11,086 nucleotides of DNA. Source: Campylobacter sp. (lineage in GTDB: Bacteria > Campylobacterota > Campylobacteria > Campylobacterales > Campylobacteraceae). A program made the position numbers and the translations under genes. The stretch is taken from positions 1-11,086 of the forward strand of contig JAGAZK010000104.1 of the NCBI GenBank assembly GCA_017940085.1. Direction: 5' to 3'. Numbering within the stretch: position 1 is the stretch's first letter; each line of letters opens with the position of its first letter. Below the pieces are notes generated by a model. It saw nothing but the letters and a program-made list of their open reading frames with translations. It was not told where the DNA came from and did not search any database. This document shows positions 6,106 through 11,086 of the stretch, piece after piece.

Positions 6106-6111
6106 TAGAAT
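6106..6111 (+). promoter_or_regulatory. -10 box upstream of gltA
   Basis: TAGAAT in TTTAGATAGAATTAC lies 31 bases before the gltA ATG. It shares the 12-base string TTTAGATAGAAT with the topA promoter. It indicates that gltA can be transcribed separately from the topA-bioB-antiporter operon, from which it is separated by 71 bases without a clear terminator. Confidence 0.5.
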
Positions 6112-6142
6112 TACTAAAACTTTCAAATTTAAAGGATTGCAA

Positions 6143-7444
6143 ATGAGTAAAAACACAGTTACACTTACAGACAATAGAAATGGCAACTCATACGAGCTTC
6201 CTATACTTGATGGGACAAAAGGTCCAAGCGTGATCGATATTTCCACGCTTTATAAGGATTCTGGTTTATTTACATTTGATCGTGGTTACACAAGCACGGC
6301 TATGTGTAGATCTGCTATTACCTTTATAGACGGCGAAAAAGGCGAGTTGATGCATAGAGGTTATAGCATAGAATGGCTTGCTGAAAATAAACGCTATTTA
6401 GAGCTAGTTTATTTGCTATTTTATAAAAAACTACCAACTAAAGAAGAAATATCAATATTTAAACAAGATTTAAAAGAAAGAAGCTATATCAACGAAAAAA
6501 TGATAAATTTGTTTGACGCTTTGCCAGACAAATCACACCCAATGGCTGTTTTACAAGCTGCTGTGGCAATAATGAGTGCGTATTACAAAAGAGATATGAA
6601 TATTGATGATCCTGCTGATTATATGGAGCTTGCTAAACGCCTTGTAGCCAAAATACCTACGATTATAGCTTTTTATTATCGTCATAGCAGGGGTTTTCCT
6701 AAGGTTTATCCGGATTTGGACCGCGGATTTACAGAAAATTTCCTTTATATGCTAAGGGCTTTTCCGCACAATAAAGTAGATTTAAAACCTATCGAAGTCA
6801 AGGCATTTGATGCTGTTTTGATGCTTCATGCTGATCACGAACAAAATGCTTCTACAACCACAGTTCGCACTGTAGGTTCTACTCATTCTCACCCTTATGC
6901 TTGTATAAGTGCTGGAATAGGGGCTTTGTGGGGTCATGCTCATGGCGGTGCAAACGAGAGCGTAATCAGACAACTTGAAATGATAGGCACTCCAGATAGA
7001 GTTGATGAATTTATCAAAAGAGCCAAAGACAAAAATGACCCATTTAGACTAATGGGATTTGGACACAGAGTTTATAAAAACTTTGACCCAAGAGCAAAAG
7101 TGCTAAGAAAATTAAGAGATCAATTAATTGACGAGATTGGCATTGATACAAATTTAATCAAAGTTGCTTCAAGGATAGAAGAAATTGCTTTAAATGATGA
7201 ATATTTCATCTCAAGAAAACTTTATCCAAATGTGGATTTTAACTCAGGTCTTATTCTAAAAGCTCTTGGGATTCCAAATGATATGTTTGCTTCGATGTTT
7301 GTTATGGGTAGAGTTCCAGGGTGGCTAAGCCAATGGATGGAGCTAAAATCTCAAGATATGATTAAAATTGTTCGCCCTAGACAGCTTTATATCGGTCCAA
7401 AAGACGCTGATGATGAAGCAAATAGAGACCCACATATAGGTTGA
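6143..7444 (+). CDS. gltA: citrate synthase (type II, hexameric class)
   Basis: This 433-aa enzyme condenses acetyl-CoA and oxaloacetate to citrate, the entry step of the TCA cycle. The catalytic residues are visible as His267 in WGHAHGG, His308 in GFGHRVYKNFDPRAK and Asp365 in YPNVDFNSG, matching E. coli His264, His305 and Asp362. LHADHEQNAS (229-237 region) and the C-terminal RPRQLYIGP are also conserved. Length and the N-terminal small domain place it with the Gram-negative type II enzymes, many of which are inhibited by NADH; whether this one is cannot be seen. ATG 6143 is preferred over an in-frame TTG at 6137 because AAAGGA (6131-6136) stands six bases ahead of it. It ends 13 bases before a strong palindrome and converges with the TRAP operon. 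Confidence 0.98.
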   Translation: MSKNTVTLTDNRNGNSYELPILDGTKGPSVIDISTLYKDSGLFTFDRGYTSTAMCRSAITFIDGEKGELMHRGYSIEWLAENKRYLELVYLLFYKKLPTKEEISIFKQDLKERSYINEKMINLFDALPDKSHPMAVLQAAVAIMSAYYKRDMNIDDPADYMELAKRLVAKIPTIIAFYYRHSRGFPKVYPDLDRGFTENFLYMLRAFPHNKVDLKPIEVKAFDAVLMLHADHEQNASTTTVRTVGSTHSHPYACISAGIGALWGHAHGGANESVIRQLEMIGTPDRVDEFIKRAKDKNDPFRLMGFGHRVYKNFDPRAKVLRKLRDQLIDEIGIDTNLIKVASRIEEIALNDEYFISRKLYPNVDFNSGLILKALGIPNDMFASMFVMGRVPGWLSQWMELKSQDMIKIVRPRQLYIGPKDADDEANRDPHIG

Positions 7445-7457
7445 TTTAAATTTATTC

Positions 7458-7485
7458 AAATTTAGCCCAAATTTGGGCTAAATTT
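7458..7485 (+). terminator. 28-base palindromic terminator after gltA
   Basis: This is a fully self-complementary stretch with arms AAATTTAGCCC and GGGCTAAATTT around AAATTT. The GCCC/GGGC core closes the stem next to a six-base loop, and the stem ends in TTT. It starts 13 bases after the gltA stop. It would work in both directions, and no longer T run follows. Confidence 0.7.
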
Positions 7486-7543
7486 AATCAAATTTCACAA
7501 ATTTCTTACCAAATTTTCTCATTTAAGCTTGATTTGTTTTTTG

Positions 7544-7549
7544 TATAAT
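7544..7549 (+). promoter_or_regulatory. orphan consensus -10 box in the gltA-TRAP gap
   Basis: This is a perfect TATAAT preceded by a T-rich run (TTTGTTTTTTG), with TTTAAG (7522-7527) at a 16-base distance as a weak -35. No gene in this direction follows; transcription would begin near 7556 and meet the hairpin at 7634-7667. Confidence 0.4.
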
Positions 7550-7555
7550 TTAGAC

Positions 7556-7682
7556 TTAGCGAATAAATTTAATCAAGTTTTCAAAACAAACTGCGTATTT
7601 TGTAAATACAAATTTGGTTAAATTTGGGATTAAATTTGCACTAAATTAATTAAAATTTAGTGCAAATAATTAGATCTTTTTT
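7556..7682 (+). ncRNA. candidate small RNA (about 125 nt)
   Basis: A consensus -10 box (7544-7549) would start a transcript near 7556. The RNA could form a small hairpin at 7595-7609 (GTATTT, loop TGT, AAATAC) and a strong 13-bp 3' hairpin at 7634-7667, followed after nine bases by a run of six T (7677-7682). No ribosome site with a credible open frame is seen. The end would overlap the last codons of the TRAP permease gene on the other strand. This rests only on promoter and hairpin spacing; I recognise no RNA family. Confidence 0.25.
7634..7667. terminator. 13-bp hairpin between convergent genes, terminator of the TRAP operon
   Basis: The perfect arms ATTTGCACTAAAT (7634-7646) and ATTTAGTGCAAAT (7655-7667) enclose an 8-base loop. 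It sits three bases beyond the stop codon of the reverse-strand permease gene, so it most likely ends that operon. On the forward strand a six-T run at 7677-7682 follows, so it might also stop forward transcription. The stem word ATTTAGTGC is shared with the hairpin at 965-999. Confidence 0.6.
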
Positions 7683-9709
7683 CCTAAAAGTAGTTGTTTG
7701 GCAAAAATTAGTGCTAATATCGTCAAACCTATGCCAAAGCTCATAAATTCACTTCCTACAAAAGAAAAATATCTCTCACAAATATTTGGCACGAGCATAA
7801 ATGGCACGATTGCTAACAATAAAAGTCTCTCAAGCACATTGCATTTGGTTACAAACCAGCCTTGCAAAGCCGATGAAAACGCAAACATACCCAAAAGTGC
7901 GGTTATGAAAATAATACAAATTTGAAGCGGATCACTTATCCAAACTATGCCTTTTGGATCCATTGGATCGCCATTTATGCTTTGGATTAGTAATAATTTA
8001 TTATTAAAGAAAAACGCAAACGGCAAAAGTGCAGTTCGCAAATCGTAAATAAAGCCTTGCACACCGACTGTTACTGGATTTGCTTTGGCAATTCCAGCTG
8101 CTGCATAAGCGGCTATGCCAACAGGTGGCGTATCATCGGCTAAAATCCCAAAATAAAACACAAATAAATGCACAGCAATTGCTGGGATTAAAAAGCCGTT
8201 TTTAGCTGCTAAGAGTAAAATTACAGGTGCAATAAGGCTAGAAACCACAATATAATTAGCCGTTGTCGGAAGTCCCATACCCAAAATCAAGCTCATAACA
8301 GCTGTCAAAAGCAAGATTAAAATTATATTATTTCCTGCTATTGCTTCTACTATTTCTGAGAGCACTTGACCAAGACCAGTTAGCGAAATAGAGCCGATAA
8401 TTATACCAGCAAGAGCGGTAGCTATAGCGACAGTTACCATATTTTTGGCTGCATCAACCATAGCCCAAAAAATACTGCTAAATCCTATTATAAAATCATT
8501 TGAGCTTATTTTTTGTTTTGTAATAAATTTTCTAATAGGTTCTTGAATCAAAATCATCACAAACAAAACGCAAATCGAGTTAAAAGCAGCTGAAATGGCA
8601 CTTTCTTTGGCGATCAAAAGTGTGTATAAAAGCACAAAAACTGGGATAAGATAATGGATCCCGCCCAATATAATTTTGAGTTTTTGTATAAATTTGAGCT
8701 TGTCTTGATTGCCCGTTAGTCCGAGTTTGCAGCTCTCCAAATGCACGATATAAACCAAACTTGCATAGCACACAAACGCTGGAATAACAGCTGCTATCAT
8801 TACGCTCGTATAGCTCATACCTAAAAATTCAGCGATAATAAAGGCAGCCGCTCCCATGATAGGCGGCATTAATTGCCCATTTACACCAGCTGCAACCGTT
8901 ACAGCTCCAGCTTTTACGCTACTAAGTCCAGATTCTCTCATCAAAGGAATAGCAAAAGTCCCCACAGTAGCGACATTTGCAGTTGAGCTTCCGCTTACCA
9001 TTCCAGTTAGACCACTTGCAATCACACTTGCTTTTGCAGGACCGCCTCTAAATTTGCCAAGAAGTGCAAATGCTACATCTATAAAATAATGTCCAGCACC
9101 AGCTTTTTCTAATAATGCACCAAATAATACAAACAAATAAATAAAGCTTGTGCTAACTCCTACAGGCACACCAAATACACCCTCTGTTGTCAAAAACATG
9201 TGTCCAGCAAGGCGTTCTAAACTTGCACCTTGATGAGAGATGAGATCTGGCATATACTGCCCAAAATAACAATACAACAAAAAAATCCCAGCTATCAATG
9301 GAAGTGCAAATCCTACCATTCTTCGCCCAGCTTCAAAAAGCACGATTATAGCTATAAAAGCTACAACAATATCTTGAGTAAGATAAGCTCCAGGTCGCTC
9401 TGATAGCGAATAAAAAGCAAGTGCTGGGTATAAAATAGCAATCACTCCAGCAACTAATAAAATCCAGTCATAAAAAGGTATTTTGGTTGAGAGTTTTTTG
9501 GAGCTAAATGGAAAATACAAAAATATAATTCCCACAGCAAAAGCCACATGAATTGAACGAGCAATTGTCGTATTTGTAGGAAAGTAAGCGATGTATAGTT
9601 GATAAACAGACCAAGCAAAACAAACCGCTATCACCAAATATTTTAGTTTCGTGGAAGCAAATTCACGATTTTTTACTTCCACAATTTTTTCGTCTTTAAC
9701 TTCTGCCAT
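7670..9709 (-). CDS. TRAP transporter permease, fused 4TM/12TM (DctQ-DctM) protein
   Basis: This is a 679-aa inner-membrane protein in which the small (DctQ-like, about four helices in residues 25-150) and large (DctM-like) TRAP subunits are joined. It imports a solute handed over by the periplasmic binding protein, powered by a sodium or proton gradient. The DctM signatures are GGPAKASVIASGLTGMVSGS (222-241), GQLMPPIMGAAAFI (278-291), GMGLPTTANYIV (477-488) and DDTPPVGIAAYAAAGIA (525-541). Such fusions are the usual partners of TAXI-type binding proteins, as here. ATG 9709 follows the TAXI stop with a single base between them, which means translational coupling. The terminal 80 residues add further hydrophobic helices. 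The substrate is not readable from the sequence; dicarboxylates, glutamate or similar acids are known for some relatives. Confidence 0.94.
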   Translation of the reverse strand: MAEVKDEKIVEVKNREFASTKLKYLVIAVCFAWSVYQLYIAYFPTNTTIARSIHVAFAVGIIFLYFPFSSKKLSTKIPFYDWILLVAGVIAILYPALAFYSLSERPGAYLTQDIVVAFIAIIVLFEAGRRMVGFALPLIAGIFLLYCYFGQYMPDLISHQGASLERLAGHMFLTTEGVFGVPVGVSTSFIYLFVLFGALLEKAGAGHYFIDVAFALLGKFRGGPAKASVIASGLTGMVSGSSTANVATVGTFAIPLMRESGLSSVKAGAVTVAAGVNGQLMPPIMGAAAFIIAEFLGMSYTSVMIAAVIPAFVCYASLVYIVHLESCKLGLTGNQDKLKFIQKLKIILGGIHYLIPVFVLLYTLLIAKESAISAAFNSICVLFVMILIQEPIRKFITKQKISSNDFIIGFSSIFWAMVDAAKNMVTVAIATALAGIIIGSISLTGLGQVLSEIVEAIAGNNIILILLLTAVMSLILGMGLPTTANYIVVSSLIAPVILLLAAKNGFLIPAIAVHLFVFYFGILADDTPPVGIAAYAAAGIAKANPVTVGVQGFIYDLRTALLPFAFFFNNKLLLIQSINGDPMDPKGIVWISDPLQICIIFITALLGMFAFSSALQGWFVTKCNVLERLLLLAIVPFMLVPNICERYFSFVGSEFMSFGIGLTILALIFAKQLLLGKKI

Positions 9710-9710
9710 A

Positions 9711-10652
9711 TTATTTTAAGATTCCAGCTTCTTTAAATACAGCTTCAGCTGCTGGGTGAAGTGGAGCAGAAAGACCCTCAACTAGTGATTCTTTTGTTAC
9801 AAGTCCAAGAGCAGGGTGGAGTTTTTTATACTCATCAAAATTATCCAAAATCGCCTTAACCACAGCTCTAACACTTGAATCACTTTGATTTTTACTAGCG
9901 ACTAAGACTGCTTTTACGCCAACTGTTTGAGTATCGTGATTTACACCTTCATACATTTTTGCTGGAATTACACCTTTTGCAAAATATGGATATTTTTTCA
10001 AAAGTTCGTTCATTTGTGCATCTTCAATGCCGACTAAATCAATTGGAAGTGAGTTTGCAGCATCTGTTACATTTGCAGTTGGGTGTCCGACCATAAAATA
10101 ATATCCATCGATTTTTTTATCTTTTAATGCCATTGGACATTCTTGGACTGTCAAAACACCCCTGTGGGCTAGTTTTTTGACATCAAATTTGTATTGATCA
10201 TAAACGATCAAAGCCGTTACTTCATTTCCACTTCCTGGATTTCCGACATTTATTCTTTTGCCTGCTAAATCATTGTATGATTTAATGCCACTTTCTTTTG
10301 AAACTACAAATGCCAAAAGTTCTGGATAAATCGACACAACAGAACGCAAATCTTTATTTCCGTCATTTTCAAATTTACCTTTGCCATTAAATTTGTCATA
10401 AACAACATCGCTTTGCACAAAGCCGAAATTTAGCTCTTTTTTAAGCACATTATTTACATTATAAACAGAACCACCTGTCGATTGGACTGAGCATTTCATA
10501 TCTTTATTCATATTTACCAAACGACAAATCGCACCGCCAACAGGATAATAAGTCCCAGTCATCGAACCAGTGCCTATTGTAACAAATTCTTTTGCATTTG
10601 CAATCCCGCAAACCAAAGCCAAACCAGTAGCAAAGCTAACAAATTTATTCAT
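9711..10652 (-). CDS. TAXI-family TRAP transporter solute-binding protein
   Basis: This 313-aa periplasmic receptor captures the ligand for the fused permease encoded one base downstream. A signal peptide (MNKFVSFATGLALVCGIANA) is probably cut after Ala20. The TAXI fold starts FVTIGTGSMTGTYYPVGGAI (23-42), close to the family signature of a glycine- and threonine-rich loop followed by YYPVGG. STGGSVYNVN (58-67), FGFVQSD (76-82) and VGNPGSGNE (136-144) are further ligand-domain segments. Cys43 and Cys54 would both be in the periplasm, as would Cys in the QECPMAL segment. ATG 10652 is preceded by a strong AAGGGAG ribosome site. The family is linked to import of glutamate or other carboxylates in a few studied cases, but nothing here fixes the ligand. 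Confidence 0.93.
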   Translation of the reverse strand: MNKFVSFATGLALVCGIANAKEFVTIGTGSMTGTYYPVGGAICRLVNMNKDMKCSVQSTGGSVYNVNNVLKKELNFGFVQSDVVYDKFNGKGKFENDGNKDLRSVVSIYPELLAFVVSKESGIKSYNDLAGKRINVGNPGSGNEVTALIVYDQYKFDVKKLAHRGVLTVQECPMALKDKKIDGYYFMVGHPTANVTDAANSLPIDLVGIEDAQMNELLKKYPYFAKGVIPAKMYEGVNHDTQTVGVKAVLVASKNQSDSSVRAVVKAILDNFDEYKKLHPALGLVTKESLVEGLSAPLHPAAEAVFKEAGILK

Positions 10653-10658
10653 TTTTTC

Positions 10659-10666
10659 TCCCTTAA
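10659..10666 (-). promoter_or_regulatory. strong ribosome binding site of the TAXI gene
   Basis: On the reverse strand AAGGGAGA stands six bases before the ATG at 10652. It is one of the best Shine-Dalgarno matches in the window, in keeping with high synthesis of a periplasmic binding protein, and it fixes the start codon. Confidence 0.7.
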
Positions 10667-10681
10667 AAAGAATTTGAATTG

Positions 10682-10687
10682 ATTATA
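10682..10687 (-). promoter_or_regulatory. -10 box of the TAXI-TRAP operon
   Basis: The reverse strand reads a perfect TATAAT about 30 bases before the TAXI start codon, which leaves a leader of roughly 22 bases. An A-rich stretch (AAAAAAATA) lies just upstream of it. No operator-like inverted repeat overlaps it that I can see. Confidence 0.55.
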
Positions 10688-10840
10688 TATTTTTTTAGCT
10701 TAATGGCTTAGAATTTTGATAATAAATTTATTTACTTTAAATACAAAATCCGCCAAATTATTGCATTTTGCATAGTTTGATTAAATTTAAACTAACAAAT
10801 TTAAAGGTTACAAATTTGCAAACTAAAAGCAAATTTTTAT

Positions 10841-10846
10841 TATAAT
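10841..10846 (+). promoter_or_regulatory. -10 box upstream of mqnA
   Basis: A perfect TATAAT in TTATTATAATTAG lies 35 bases ahead of the mqnA ATG, with T-rich sequence before it. This and the TAXI promoter face away from each other across about 150 bases of AT-rich sequence, which holds only a loose inverted pair, TAGTTTG (10773-10779) and CAAACTA (10819-10825). Confidence 0.5.
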
Positions 10847-10881
10847 TAGAATTGCAAATTTAATAAATTTAGTGTGAAATT

Positions 10882-11086
10882 ATGGTTTTTGGGAAGATTG
10901 ATTATTTAAATTTACTGCCTTTTCATGTATTTTTAAAAGCTTATCCATTGCAAAATTCAGCCAAAAAATCAATAGAATTTAAAAAAGGTGTGCCTAGCAA
11001 ATTATGCAAAGACCTGTATTTTAGACGAATTGATGCAGCTGTGATTTCTAGCATTGAGAGCAGACGAAAAAAATATTTTACGCTAA
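10882..11086 (+). CDS. mqnA: chorismate dehydratase MqnA, 5' part (menaquinone synthesis)
   Basis: The first 68 codons are present and the frame runs off the right edge. MqnA removes water from chorismate to give 3-[(1-carboxyvinyl)oxy]benzoate, the first step of the futalosine route to menaquinone that Campylobacter uses for respiration. The visible N-terminus begins MVFGKIDYLNLLPFHVFLK, the family's typical opening, followed by KKGVPSKLC (around 35-43) and RRIDAAVISSIESRRKKY (around 49-66), where the G-x-P-S and D-A-A-x-I-S-S signatures of this periplasmic-binding-fold family sit. There is no signal peptide, fitting a cytoplasmic enzyme. The ribosome site is weak (GTGTGAAATT ahead of ATG). 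Family members are roughly 220-280 aa, so most of the protein lies outside the window. Confidence 0.85.
   Translation, partial: MVFGKIDYLNLLPFHVFLKAYPLQNSAKKSIEFKKGVPSKLCKDLYFRRIDAAVISSIESRRKKYFTL

Noticed and set aside
6782..6973. Reverse-strand frame inside gltA, and similar ones inside topA (2191-2394) and near 6055-6246
   Set aside because: They are antisense to highly conserved enzyme sequence or promoter regions and show no coding signs.
7698..9089. Forward-strand open frames opposite the TRAP permease (7698-7925, 8856-9089)
   Set aside because: They lie inside a convincingly conserved reverse-strand gene and have no family motif or ribosome site.
1..11086. CRISPR array, insertion sequence, prophage or toxin-antitoxin pair
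   Set aside because: No regularly spaced repeats with unique spacers, no transposase or integrase motif, no tRNA-adjacent attachment repeat and no small gene pair of that kind was seen on either strand.

Overview
The window comes from an AT-rich epsilonproteobacterium, almost certainly a Campylobacter of the non-jejuni type. The signs are very low GC with AAATTTGATTAAATTT-like words filling the intergenic spaces, promoters with a clear -10 box and little -35, a compact (281 aa) biotin synthase, an MqnA gene of the futalosine menaquinone pathway, and the order topA - bioB - cation/proton antiporter - gltA. As I recall, C. jejuni has the same order. No phage, insertion sequence, CRISPR array or defence island is visible. 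This looks like ordinary chromosomal core sequence plus one accessory-type transporter operon.

Layout. At 1-153 is the 3' end of an unrecognised gene. A 19-bp inverted repeat beginning in its stop codon separates it from a periplasmic DsbC/DsbG-like thiol-disulfide protein with a CPYC active site (217-954). A gap at 955-1245 holds three hairpins and a possible orphan promoter. Next comes a tight tRNA cluster, Gly(GCC) - Leu(UAA) - Cys(GCA) - Ser(UGA), with a 72-aa lipoprotein gene squeezed between tRNA-Cys and tRNA-Ser. That lipoprotein is built on an 11-residue tryptophan repeat.

From 1984, topA (DNA topoisomerase I), bioB (biotin synthase) and a CPA2-type antiporter overlap one another and form one forward operon. 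gltA (citrate synthase, 6143-7444) follows with its own promoter and a palindromic terminator.

Convergent with gltA is a reverse-strand two-gene operon. It encodes a TAXI-family periplasmic binding protein (10652-9711) and a fused DctQ-DctM TRAP permease (9709-7670); together they would make a sodium- or proton-driven organic-acid importer, plausibly feeding the citrate-synthase part of metabolism, though the substrate is unknown. The 225-bp gap between gltA and this operon holds two strong hairpins and an orphan -10 box that could define a small RNA. At the right edge mqnA begins, divergent from the TAXI gene, and is cut off after 68 codons.

The points most worth a second look are the repeat lipoprotein inside the tRNA transcript, the candidate small RNA at about 7556-7682, and the set of long, perfect AT-rich inverted repeats in intergenic positions. 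None of these amounts to a clearly new multi-gene system.
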